This document shows positions 1 through 7,397 of a DNA stretch of 14,376 bases, piece by piece (within the stretch, counting starts at the first letter, position 1; the number at the start of each line of letters is the position of its first letter). A program made the translations under genes and the position numbers. This DNA is from Pseudomonadota bacterium. GTDB taxonomy: Bacteria > Pseudomonadota > Alphaproteobacteria > Acetobacterales > Acetobacteraceae. The notes below the pieces were generated by a model. That model was not told where the DNA came from. It did not search any database and was given only the letters and a program-made list of their open reading frames with translations. The stretch covers positions 1 to 14,376 of the forward strand of contig JAFADX010000243.1 in assembly GCA_023424475.1 (NCBI GenBank), written 5' to 3'.

Positions 1-32
1 CCGCGTGGCGGCCGGGCGGCCGCGGCGCGGCG

Positions 33-293
33 TCAGTCCGCCGGGCGTGCCGCCCGCAGGGCACGCCGCAGCTTCGCGACGCCGGTCCGGGGGTGTCCGG
101 TATCGCACAGCCTCATGCCGTCGGCGGCCAGGCTGCGGGCAGGCTCGATCCGGGCGCCGGGCAGGGCGGCCAGCCGCATCGCGAGCTCGGCGCAATACTC
201 CCGGCTGTCGGTGGTCACGCGGGGGGCCGGTTCGATGCCGCCGGCCATGGCCGGGGTGCCGAGCATCATGAGGCCCACGACAACGCTACGCAT
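33..293 (-). CDS. Small exported hypothetical protein with two cysteines
   Basis: An 86-residue protein that I cannot assign to a named family. The chosen ATG gives a short signal peptide (hydrophobic core VVVGLMML, cleavage likely after AMA at about residue 17), so the mature protein of about 69 residues should be periplasmic. It keeps two cysteines, C34 and C63, in helix-like segments (EYCAELAMRL and ADGMRLCDTG), which could form a disulfide. The C-terminus is Arg/Ala rich (KLRRALRAAR). An in-frame ATG at 347 would add 18 residues ahead of the signal peptide and start 4 bases after the kinase stop, so the start is not certain. It is last in the protease-regulator-kinase cluster and probably co-transcribed. 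A link to kinase sensing is inference from position only. Confidence 0.6.
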   Translation of the reverse strand: MRSVVVGLMMLGTPAMAGGIEPAPRVTTDSREYCAELAMRLAALPGARIEPARSLAADGMRLCDTGHPRTGVAKLRRALRAARPAD

Positions 294-351
294 CCGCGCA
301 CCATTGCCACAGGCCGCCCTGCCGCCCGGTGGCGCGGCCATGACCATGCGT

Positions 352-1749
352 TCATCCGTGACCGAGCCGGAATTCCGCCTTCAGGCCGGGCGTTCCGCCA
401 AGCGCAGGCGCGGCGTCGCCGAGCACGAGCTCCCCGCCATGCAGCCGCGCCACCGCCCGCACCAGGGACAGGCCGAGCCCCGAACCCGGCGTCGCCCGCG
501 AGGCATCGGCGCGGAAGAAGCGGGTGCCGGCCCGCAGGCGGTCCTCCGGCGCGAGGCCGGGCCCGCTATCCTCGACGACGATCTCCAGCCGCTCGCGCGC
601 CGGCGCGCGGGCCGACAGCCGCACGCGCCCGCCCTCGGGCGCGAACTTCAATGCGTTGTCGATCAGGTTGCCCGCGGCCTGGGCCAGCAGGTCCCGGTCG
701 CCCACCATCTCGAGGCTCGCCGGCAGGTCGGTCTCCAGCGTCTGCCCCCGCGCCTCAGCCACCGCGCCGTAGAACTCGGCCACGTCGGCGAGCACCGGCA
801 CCAGGTCGATCGGCGCGAAGGCGGCGCGCCGTGCGCCGGCCTCGGCCTCGGCGATGCGCAGCAGCGCCTCGAAGACGCGGGTGATGTTGTCGAGGTCGGT
901 GATTCCCTGTTCCATCGCCGCGCGCAGCGCCGCGGGGTCGTCGCGGCCGGCCAGCGCCTCCTCGAGCTTCGCGCGGGCGCGGGCGATCGGGGTCCGCAGG
1001 TCGTGCGCGATGGAATCCGAAACCCCGCGGATGCCCTCCATCAGCCGGTCGATGCGGTCGAGCATGGCGTTCATGCTCTCCCCCAGCCGGTCGAACTCGT
1101 CGTTGCGGGGGGAAAGCGGGACGCGGTGGGAGAGGTCGCCCGCGGCGATCGCCTCGGCGGTCTGCGCCGCGGGCAGCAGCCGCTGCTCGAGCGCCCGGCG
1201 CAGCACCGCCGCGCCCACCACCGCGAAGACCAGCGCGGCGACCGCCGACCAGCCGATGCCCTCGGCCAGCAGGTCGCGCAGGTGCTGCTTCTCGGTCACG
1301 TCCCGCCCGACCACCAGCCGGTAGCCGCTGCCGAGGTCGGTGATGGACAGCCGCGCCTCGGTGTTGATGCCCTCGCGCTGGACGGTGTCGAAGGCCCAGG
1401 GGGTGCCGGCGGGCACGCCCTGCGGCCAGCGGTCGAGGTTGCCCGCGATCCGCCGCCCCTCGGGGTTCATCAGCAGGTAGATCGCGGTGCCCTCGACATC
1501 GGCGGCGAGGCGCTCGGCGATGGCCTCGGCGACCGCGGGGGAGCCCGCCTCGCGCCAGCGTTCCACGAGGCCGAGGGCATCGGTGCGCAGCGCCGCGTCG
1601 GTCTGCCGGTCGAGCGAGCCGGCCGTCGCGTACCAGAACACCAGGGCGAAGACCGCCGTCGCGCCGATGAAGATCAGCGCGAAGCGCAGCGCGAAGCGGA
1701 ATCCGGCGCTGCGCAGGAAGCGCAGCAGCGCCTCGAGCGTGCCGGGCAC
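352..1749 (-). CDS. Two-component sensor histidine kinase (HAMP, inner membrane)
   Basis: A 465-residue sensor kinase, autophosphorylating on histidine and signalling to the response regulator encoded just upstream. It shows TM1 at about residues 19-41, a periplasmic sensor region of about 120 residues, TM2 at about 165-185, and a HAMP linker at about 186-240. The H-box is SDSIAHDLRTPI with H249. The ATPase core has an N-box (NLIDNALKFAPEGG, 361-374), G1 (DSGPGL, 394-399), an F-box (RFFRA) and G2 (GSGLGL, 422-427). All catalytic motifs are intact. The GTG start follows the regulator stop by 40 bases and no earlier in-frame start exists after that stop; no clear ribosome binding site is visible. 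The signal cannot be told from sequence; pairing with a periplasmic protease suggests envelope stress (inference). Confidence 0.95.
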   Translation of the reverse strand: MPGTLEALLRFLRSAGFRFALRFALIFIGATAVFALVFWYATAGSLDRQTDAALRTDALGLVERWREAGSPAVAEAIAERLAADVEGTAIYLLMNPEGRRIAGNLDRWPQGVPAGTPWAFDTVQREGINTEARLSITDLGSGYRLVVGRDVTEKQHLRDLLAEGIGWSAVAALVFAVVGAAVLRRALEQRLLPAAQTAEAIAAGDLSHRVPLSPRNDEFDRLGESMNAMLDRIDRLMEGIRGVSDSIAHDLRTPIARARAKLEEALAGRDDPAALRAAMEQGITDLDNITRVFEALLRIAEAEAGARRAAFAPIDLVPVLADVAEFYGAVAEARGQTLETDLPASLEMVGDRDLLAQAAGNLIDNALKFAPEGGRVRLSARAPARERLEIVVEDSGPGLAPEDRLRAGTRFFRADASRATPGSGLGLSLVRAVARLHGGELVLGDAAPALGGTPGLKAEFRLGHG

Positions 1750-1789
1750 GCCCGGCGCGGGCAGGGGCGGGGCGGTGACGGCGCCCCCC

Positions 1790-2470
1790 TCAGCCTTCGG
1801 CGCGGATCATGTAGCCGGCGTTGCGGACGGTGTGGATCAGCGGCCTGTCGAAGCCCTTGTCCACCTTCTGCCGCAGCCGGCTGACATGCACGTCGATGAC
1901 GTTGGTCTGCGGGTCGAAATGATAGTCCCACACCTTCTCGAGCAGCATGGTCCGCGTCACCACCTGGCCGGCATGGCGCAGCAGGTGCTCGAGCAGGCGG
2001 AACTCGCGCGGCTGGATCTCGAGCCGCTTGCCCCCCCGCGTCACGGTGCGGGAGAGCAGGTCCATCTCGAGGTCGGCGATCTTCAGCCGCGTCGCCGGCG
2101 CCTCGACCGTCGGACGGCGGCCCAGCGCCTCGACGCGCGCGAGCAGCTCGGCGAAGGCGAAGGGCTTGACCAGATAGTCGTCGCCGCCGGCCTTCAGGCC
2201 CTTCACGCGCTCGTCGACCGCGGAGAGCGCCGAGAGGAACAGCACCGGCGTGCGGTTGCCCTGCCCGCGCAGCGTCTCGACCAGGCGCACCCCGTCCACG
2301 CCGCCGGGCAGCATGCGGTCCAGCACCAGGATGTCGAACTGCTCGGAGGCCGCGAGGAAGAGCCCGTCCCGCCCGTTCGCCGCATGCTCGACCGTATGGC
2401 CGGCTTCCTGGAGGCCCTTGCGCACGAAGCGCGCCACCTCGGCGTCGTCCTCGACCAGAAGGATGCGCAT
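1790..2470 (-). CDS. OmpR/PhoB-family response regulator
   Basis: A 226-residue DNA-binding response regulator. The receiver domain (about 1-115) has the acidic pair D8/D9, the phospho-acceptor D51 in LVLDRMLPGG, S80 and K102 in VKPF. The winged-helix effector domain (about 128-224) has the recognition helix NVIDVHVSRLRQKVD and the terminal hairpin TVRNAGYMI. Length and layout are standard for the OmpR/PhoB family. The ATG at 2470 gives the canonical start MRILLVEDDAEV and lies 4 bases after the protease stop, so translation is probably coupled. The partner is almost certainly the kinase encoded next. The overall look resembles CzcR/QseB-type regulators, but the target genes are not predictable from sequence alone. 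Confidence 0.97.
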   Translation of the reverse strand: MRILLVEDDAEVARFVRKGLQEAGHTVEHAANGRDGLFLAASEQFDILVLDRMLPGGVDGVRLVETLRGQGNRTPVLFLSALSAVDERVKGLKAGGDDYLVKPFAFAELLARVEALGRRPTVEAPATRLKIADLEMDLLSRTVTRGGKRLEIQPREFRLLEHLLRHAGQVVTRTMLLEKVWDYHFDPQTNVIDVHVSRLRQKVDKGFDRPLIHTVRNAGYMIRAEG

Positions 2471-2474
2471 CGTC

Positions 2475-3536
2475 TCAGCCCTGGTTGTCGGTGGGGCGGC
2501 GCCCGATCTGCACCGCGATGTCCTGCTGGCGCCCGCCGCGCGTGAGCGTGAGGCGCACCGTCTCGCCCGGTGGCAGGCCGGCCACGCCGCGCACCAGCGC
2601 ACGGGAGGTCGTGATGGGCTGGCCGTTCAGCGCCGTCACCAGGTCGCCCTGGCGGAGCCCGGCGCGGGCGGCGGGGCTGCCGCGCTCGACGCCCATGATG
2701 AGCGCGCCGCGTTGCCGGCGGCCCTGCTGTTCGGCATCGGCGACCGAGACGCCGAGCCAGCCGCGATCGACCCGCCCGCCGCGGATGAGGGCGTCGATCA
2801 CCGGCTTCGCGAGGTCGGAGGGCACCGCGAAGCCGATGCCCGCGCTGGCGCCGGAGGGCGAGTAGATCGCCGTGTTGATGCCGATCACCTCGCCCGCCAT
2901 GTTGAACAGCGGGCCGCCGGAATTGCCGGGGTTGATGGGCGCGTCGGTCTGGATGAAGTCGTCGAAGGGCCCGGCGCCGATGTCGCGGCCGCGCGCGGAG
3001 ACGATGCCGCTGGTCACGCTGCCGCCCAGCCCGAAGGGGTTGCCCGCCGCCAGCACCCACTGCCCCACGCGCAGGTTCGCGGAGACGCCGAGCGAGACCG
3101 CCGGGAGCGGCCCGCGCGGCGTGATCCGCAGCAGCGCGAGGTCGGTCAGGTCGTCCGCCCCGACGACGCGGGCGGGGTATTCGGCGCCGTCATGCGTCGT
3201 GACGGTCACGCGCGTCGCGTTGCCGACGACATGGCCGTTGGTGACGATGATGCCCTCCGGCTCGATGATGAAGCCGGAGCCGGCACCCTGGACGAGCTGG
3301 CCGCGCCGGCCGCGTTCGAGCGGCGCGCCCCGGTAGCCGGGCGGCCCGTCCTCCTCCCGGCTCGTCACCTGGATGCTGACCACGGCCGGCAGCACGTTTT
3401 CGGCGAGGTCGGCGAAATCGGGAAGGCCGCGCTGCGCCTGGGCGGGAACGGCACAGGCGCCGAGCGCCGCCGGCAGCAGCAGGGCCAGGCGGCGGGGCAG
3501 GCGGGGCGAGTCGGGGCGTCGGGCGGGGCGGGTCAC
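2475..3536 (-). CDS. HtrA/Deg-family periplasmic serine protease, single PDZ
   Basis: A 353-residue trypsin-like protease expected to degrade or sense misfolded periplasmic proteins. The triad is H102 (TNGHVV), D132 (LTDLALL) and S206 (NPGNSGGPL). One PDZ domain covers about 259-345, against two in classic DegP/DegQ, so the layout is DegS-like. The GTG start gives a signal sequence with twin arginines near the N-terminus and a hydrophobic stretch LALLLPAALGAC. LGAC resembles a lipobox, with C28 as the possible lipidated residue, but signal peptidase I could equally cut after AQA at about residue 34. No Shine-Dalgarno is visible before this GTG, so the start is moderately uncertain. It leads a cluster with the response regulator and kinase. 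A degP-regulator-kinase arrangement also occurs in rhizobia, as far as I recall. Confidence 0.93.
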   Translation of the reverse strand: MTRPARRPDSPRLPRRLALLLPAALGACAVPAQAQRGLPDFADLAENVLPAVVSIQVTSREEDGPPGYRGAPLERGRRGQLVQGAGSGFIIEPEGIIVTNGHVVGNATRVTVTTHDGAEYPARVVGADDLTDLALLRITPRGPLPAVSLGVSANLRVGQWVLAAGNPFGLGGSVTSGIVSARGRDIGAGPFDDFIQTDAPINPGNSGGPLFNMAGEVIGINTAIYSPSGASAGIGFAVPSDLAKPVIDALIRGGRVDRGWLGVSVADAEQQGRRQRGALIMGVERGSPAARAGLRQGDLVTALNGQPITTSRALVRGVAGLPPGETVRLTLTRGGRQQDIAVQIGRRPTDNQG

Positions 3537-3567
3537 GCGGGCAATCTGCGATGGCGCGGGGCGGGGT

Positions 3568-6045
3568 TCAACCGGAAGCCGCTGCCGGGTCCTCCGGCCA
3601 GGCGTGCTTCGGGTAGCGGCCGCGCATCTCCTTGCGCACCTCCGCCCAGCCGCCGGCCCAGAAGCCGGCCAGGTCCCCGGTGACCGCAATGGGCCGCCCG
3701 GCCGGCGACAGCAGGGCGACCTGCAGCGGCACGCGCCCGCCGGCCAGCGGCGGCAGGCCGGCCAGGCCGAACAGGTGCTGGGCGCGGGCCTCGAGCGTCG
3801 GGACCTCCCGCGCATAGTCGATCGCCGCCGACCGTCCGCCCGGCAGCGCGATCCGGGCGGGCAGGGCCGAGTCGAGGGCCTTCCGCTTCTCCCAGGGCAG
3901 GGCGTCCAGCAGTAGGCCGGTGGTGTCCAGCGTGCCCAGTTCCGGCAGGCGCGTCAGGCCGGCGAGGCGCGGCGCCAGCCAGTCCAGCACGCCCTCCGCC
4001 AGCGCGGCATCCGAGACATCGGGCCAAGCCTCGCCCTCCGCCTTCCGCATCCAGAGGATGCGCGCCTGCGCCTGCCGCGCGGCGTCGGTCCATCGCAGGT
4101 CGCGCAGGCCGCGCTCGGCGGCCGCTGCGGCCAGCGCCGCGGCGGCGGCCTCGGGATCGGCATGCGCGAGCGGCGCTTCCTCCAGCACCAGCGGCCCGAA
4201 CATCAGGCGCCGCCGTGCGACGACCGCGCCCGTGCGCGCGTCGAAGGCCGCGCCCTCCTCCCGCCGCAGGCGTTCGGGGAAGCGCCGTTCCAGCACCGCG
4301 CGATCGATCGGCGCGGCCATGCGGATGCGGGTCTCGGTGCCCTGCAATTCGAGGTCGGCGACCGCCAGCAGCGGCTTCTTCGCCAGCGGATCGGTCGCGG
4401 GCAGCCGTGCCCCCTGGCCCGAGGCCAGGCGGAAGGCCCCGTCCATCGTGCCCCGCTTCGCCGCGATCCGGTCGGGGAAGCCCGCGGCCAGCAGGGCGCC
4501 CGCATCGCCGTCCGGCGCCACGGAGCCGTGCACGCGCAGCCGCCGCCGGTGCAGCGCCGCCGCGCGCCGGATGCGGTGGATCGTGCCGTGGTCGGCATCC
4601 GCGCGGTCCTGCCCGTGCAGCAGGTCGAGGCGCAGATGCACGTCGGCCGGCGCCTCCCGGCCGTCCCGCGCTCGCGCCGGCCCGCGACGGATCGGGTCGC
4701 GTTCCTCGAGCAGCGCGGCGAGGTCGGCGGCCATCGCCCGTTCCCCGTCATCGGCCGCCGCGAGCAGCATCCGCGCGAGCCGCGGATGGGTGCCGAGCCG
4801 GGCCATCCGCCGCCCCGTCCCGGTGATGCGCCCCTCGCCGTCCAGCGCGTCGAGATCCCGCAGCAGGGCGCGGGCGGCCTTCACCGTCCCGGCCGGGGGC
4901 GGGTCGAGGAAGGCGAGCGCGTCCGGCGCCGCCCCCCAGGCCGCGCAGTCCAGCACCAGGGAGGACAGTTCCGCCTCGAGCATCTCCGGCCGGTCGGCAA
5001 GCGGCAGGCCGCGGTGCAGCGCCTCGGTCCAGAGGCGGATCGCCACGCCCGGCGCCTGGCGCCCCGCGCGCCCGGCCCGCTGTTCCGCCGCCGCCTTGCC
5101 GATGCGCAGCGTGACGAGGCGCGACAGCCCGCTCGACGGATCGAGCCGCGGCGCGCGGCGGAACCCGCCATCCACCACGATCCGCACCCCTGGCACGGTC
5201 AGCGAGGTCTCGGCGATCGAGGTCGCCAGCACCACCTTACGCCGCCCGTCCGGCGCCGGGTTCAGCGCGATGTCCTGCTCGGCCGGCGGCAATTCGCCAT
5301 GCAGCGGCACCACCAGCGCATCGAGGCCCGGCAGCCGTTCCTGGGTGCGCCGGATCTCCCCCCAGCCGGGCAGGAAGGCGAGCAGGTCGCCGGGGTGTTC
5401 GCGCAGCGCGTCGCGGATCGCCCCGGCCATGGCCTCGGGCAGGTCGCGGCTCTCCTTGAGGTCGCGGGCGCGGTACTTCACCTCGACCGGCCAGGCCCGC
5501 CCGAGGCTCTCGATCACCGGGGACCCGCCGAGCAGCCCGGCGAAGGCCGCGCCGTCCAGCGTCGCCGACATCGCCAGCAGCCGCAGTTCGGGCCGCAGGT
5601 TGGCCTGCAGGTCGAGGCACAGCGCGAGGGCGAGGTCGGTATCGAGGTTCCGCTCATGCGCTTCGTCGAACAGCACCGCGGCGACGCCTTCCAGCCCCGG
5701 ATCGGTCTGCAGGCGGCGCACCAGCAGGCCCTCGGTCACCACCTCGACCCGCGTGCGGTCCGACACCATGCGGTCGAGCCGCGTCGCCAGGCCCACCGTG
5801 CCGCCGGGCTGGGCCTCCCCGACCATCCCGGCCATGCGGCGGGCGGCGGCGCGGGCGGCGACGCGGCGGGGTTCCAGCACCAGGATGCGGCCCCCCGCGG
5901 CCCAGGGTTCGTCCTTCAGCACCAAGGGCACGAGCGTCGTCTTGCCCGCGCCGGGCGGGGCCACGAGGACGGCGCTGGAACCCGCGCGCAGGGCGGCGGT
6001 CAGGGCCGGCAGGGCCTCGGAGACGGGAAGGTCGGGGGCAATCAC
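3568..6045 (-). CDS. hrpB: ATP-dependent helicase HrpB
   Basis: An 825-residue DEAH-box superfamily 2 helicase, full length for HrpB (usually about 800-850 residues). Motifs in order: Walker A GAGKT (32-36), DEAH (127-130), SAT (160-162), motif V TSIAETSLTVPG (275-286) and motif VI QRAGRAGR (322-329). The C-terminal HrpB-specific region ends with the family signature RYPKHAWPEDP (810-820). The biological role of HrpB is poorly defined; the related HrpA acts on RNA. The GTG start gives VIAPDLPVSEALPAL, directly ahead of the helicase core; longer in-frame starts run back through the metK leader and are unlikely. The gene stops 31 bases before the protease start, so read-through into that cluster is possible. 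Confidence 0.95.
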   Translation of the reverse strand: MIAPDLPVSEALPALTAALRAGSSAVLVAPPGAGKTTLVPLVLKDEPWAAGGRILVLEPRRVAARAAARRMAGMVGEAQPGGTVGLATRLDRMVSDRTRVEVVTEGLLVRRLQTDPGLEGVAAVLFDEAHERNLDTDLALALCLDLQANLRPELRLLAMSATLDGAAFAGLLGGSPVIESLGRAWPVEVKYRARDLKESRDLPEAMAGAIRDALREHPGDLLAFLPGWGEIRRTQERLPGLDALVVPLHGELPPAEQDIALNPAPDGRRKVVLATSIAETSLTVPGVRIVVDGGFRRAPRLDPSSGLSRLVTLRIGKAAAEQRAGRAGRQAPGVAIRLWTEALHRGLPLADRPEMLEAELSSLVLDCAAWGAAPDALAFLDPPPAGTVKAARALLRDLDALDGEGRITGTGRRMARLGTHPRLARMLLAAADDGERAMAADLAALLEERDPIRRGPARARDGREAPADVHLRLDLLHGQDRADADHGTIHRIRRAAALHRRRLRVHGSVAPDGDAGALLAAGFPDRIAAKRGTMDGAFRLASGQGARLPATDPLAKKPLLAVADLELQGTETRIRMAAPIDRAVLERRFPERLRREEGAAFDARTGAVVARRRLMFGPLVLEEAPLAHADPEAAAAALAAAAAERGLRDLRWTDAARQAQARILWMRKAEGEAWPDVSDAALAEGVLDWLAPRLAGLTRLPELGTLDTTGLLLDALPWEKRKALDSALPARIALPGGRSAAIDYAREVPTLEARAQHLFGLAGLPPLAGGRVPLQVALLSPAGRPIAVTGDLAGFWAGGWAEVRKEMRGRYPKHAWPEDPAAASG

Positions 6046-6051
6046 GCGGGG

Positions 6052-6080
6052 CGTGTAGCCGAATGGGGCTCCGCCCCCAA
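6052..6080 (-). promoter_or_regulatory. Candidate promoter for hrpB
   Basis: On the minus strand, a -35-like TTGGGG (6075-6080) and a -10-like TACACG (6052-6057) are separated by 17 bases. The -10 ends only 6 bases before the GTG start, so the transcript would have almost no leader. This is a sequence-only guess: both boxes are weak matches. Confidence 0.3.
6065..6077. repeat. GC-rich hairpin GGGGC-TCC-GCCCC
   Basis: A perfect 5-base inverted repeat with a 3-base loop in the divergent hrpB/metK intergenic region, followed by C-rich sequence. Similar GGGGCTCCGCCCC palindromes are, from memory, dispersed in Acetobacteraceae genomes; only one copy is in this window. It has no T-tract and falls in the spacer of the candidate hrpB promoter. 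Confidence 0.45.
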
Positions 6081-6090
6081 ACCCCCCGCC

Positions 6091-6119
6091 TTGACCCCGC
6101 CACACCCCCTTGCGATACG
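6091..6119 (+). promoter_or_regulatory. Probable sigma-70-type promoter for metK operon
   Basis: TTGACC (6091-6096), a 17-base spacer, then GATACG (6114-6119). The -35 matches the consensus at 5 of 6 positions and the -10 at 3 of 6, with optimal spacing. The transcript would carry a leader of about 80 bases before the metK ATG. I could not match this leader to any SAM riboswitch class by eye. Confidence 0.55.
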
Positions 6120-6149
6120 CCCCCGATCCCGGATCCCCCGGGCCCAGCC

Positions 6150-6170
6150 TGCCGGGGCTCCCCGCCGGCA
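6150..6170 (+). other. Possible hairpin in metK 5' leader
   Basis: Inverted repeat TGCCGG (6150-6155) and CCGGCA (6165-6170) with a 9-base loop, about 35 bases upstream of the metK ATG. It would fold in the metK leader RNA. Such stems arise easily in GC-rich DNA, so function is unproven. Confidence 0.3.
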
Positions 6171-6205
6171 CGATCCCCCCCCGCGACAAGAGGCCGAACC
6201 AAGCC

Positions 6206-7393
6206 ATGCGCGATACCGGCGAGTATCTGTTCACGTCCGAGTCCGTCTCGGAAGGCCATCCCGACAAGGTGGCGGACCGCATCTCCGATACGGTCCTCGA
6301 TGCCTTCCTGACGGCCGACCCCTATTCGCGCGTGGCCTGCGAGACGCTGGTGACGACCAACCGCGTCGTCCTCGCCGGCGAGGTCCGCGGCCCCGGTTCC
6401 GTCACGCCCGAATACCTGATGCATCTCGCCCGCATGGCGATCCACGACATCGGCTACGAGCAGGACGGCTTCCACTGGCAGACCGCCGACATCGCCTGCC
6501 ACCTGCACGCGCAGTCCGCGCACATCGCGCAGGGCGTCGATGCCGCCGGCAACAAGGACGAAGGCGCCGGCGACCAGGGCATCATGTTCGGCTATGCCTG
6601 CACCGAGACACCGGACCTCATGCCGGCGCCGCTCTACTACGCGCACGGCATCCTTCACCGCATCAGCGAGCTGCGGCGGATCAGGGACAAGGCGGTGGCC
6701 GGCCTGCTGCCCGACGCCAAGTCCCAGGTCACGCTGAAATACGTGGACGGCAAGCCGGTCGGCGCGACCTCGGTCGTCGTCTCGACACAGCACGAGGACG
6801 GCATGGAGCAGGCCGAGATCAAGGCCCTGCTGCGCCCGATCGTCGAAACCACGCTGCCCAAGGGCTGGATGTGCCCGGATGCGGAGTTCTACGTGAACCC
6901 GACCGGCAAGTTCGTCATCGGCGGCCCGGACGGCGACTGCGGCCTGACGGGGCGCAAGATCATCGTCGACACCTATGGCGGCGCTGCCCCGCATGGCGGC
7001 GGCGCCTTCTCGGGCAAGGACCCGACCAAGGTGGACCGCTCGGCCGCCTATGCCGCGCGCTACGTCGCGAAGAACGTCGTCGCCGCCGGGCTGGCCGACA
7101 AGTGCACCATCCAGGTCTCCTACGCGATCGGCGTGTCCAAGCCGCTGTCGGTGTATTTCGACCTGCACGGGACCGGTCGCGACATCGACGAGGTGAAGCT
7201 CGCGAGGGTGGTGGACGGCCTCGTGAACCTTTCTCCGCGCGGCATCCGGGAGCACCTGCACCTCAACCGCCCGATCTACGTCCCGACCTCCGCCTACGGC
7301 CATTTCGGCCGCACGCCGGACGAGGAGAAGGGCACCTTCACCTGGGAGAGGACCGACCTGGCGGAGGAGCTGAAGCGCGCCTTCGGCCGCTGA
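6206..7393 (+). CDS. metK: S-adenosylmethionine synthetase
   Basis: A 395-residue cytosolic enzyme that makes SAM from methionine and ATP. The N-terminus YLFTSESVSEGHPDK is the family hallmark (GHPDK at 17-21), followed by GAGDQGIMFGY (120-130) and the glycine-rich GGGAFSGKD (264-272). Length matches the bacterial family (about 385-400). The ATG at 6206 is chosen because it places MRDTGEYLFTSES at the normal N-terminus, and AAGAGG lies about 12 bases upstream; a longer in-frame TTG start at 6110 runs through the promoter. It leads a tight operon with a methyltransferase, trmB and a dehydrogenase, so SAM supply sits beside two SAM users. Confidence 0.99.
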   Translation: MRDTGEYLFTSESVSEGHPDKVADRISDTVLDAFLTADPYSRVACETLVTTNRVVLAGEVRGPGSVTPEYLMHLARMAIHDIGYEQDGFHWQTADIACHLHAQSAHIAQGVDAAGNKDEGAGDQGIMFGYACTETPDLMPAPLYYAHGILHRISELRRIRDKAVAGLLPDAKSQVTLKYVDGKPVGATSVVVSTQHEDGMEQAEIKALLRPIVETTLPKGWMCPDAEFYVNPTGKFVIGGPDGDCGLTGRKIIVDTYGGAAPHGGGAFSGKDPTKVDRSAAYAARYVAKNVVAAGLADKCTIQVSYAIGVSKPLSVYFDLHGTGRDIDEVKLARVVDGLVNLSPRGIREHLHLNRPIYVPTSAYGHFGRTPDEEKGTFTWERTDLAEELKRAFGR

Positions 7394-7397
7394 GCCC

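Noticed and set aside
115..1884. Long plus-strand open frame of 589 codons opposite the histidine kinase
   Set aside because: It is a GC-driven shadow: the opposite strand encodes complete kinase motifs, and this frame gives low-complexity Arg/Ala/Gly-rich protein with no domain.
3568..6045. Possible frameshift in hrpB, since high-GC helicases are often misassembled
   Set aside because: The frame is continuous from Walker A through the RYPKHAWPEDP tail at normal length, so the gene is intact.
6110..6205. Longer metK start at TTG 6110
   Set aside because: It overlaps the promoter boxes and adds 32 residues absent from the family; the ATG at 6206 gives the normal N-terminus.
6115..6205. SAM-II or SAM/SAH riboswitch upstream of metK
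   Set aside because: I could not recognise the pseudoknot core of either class by eye; only simple GC stems are visible.
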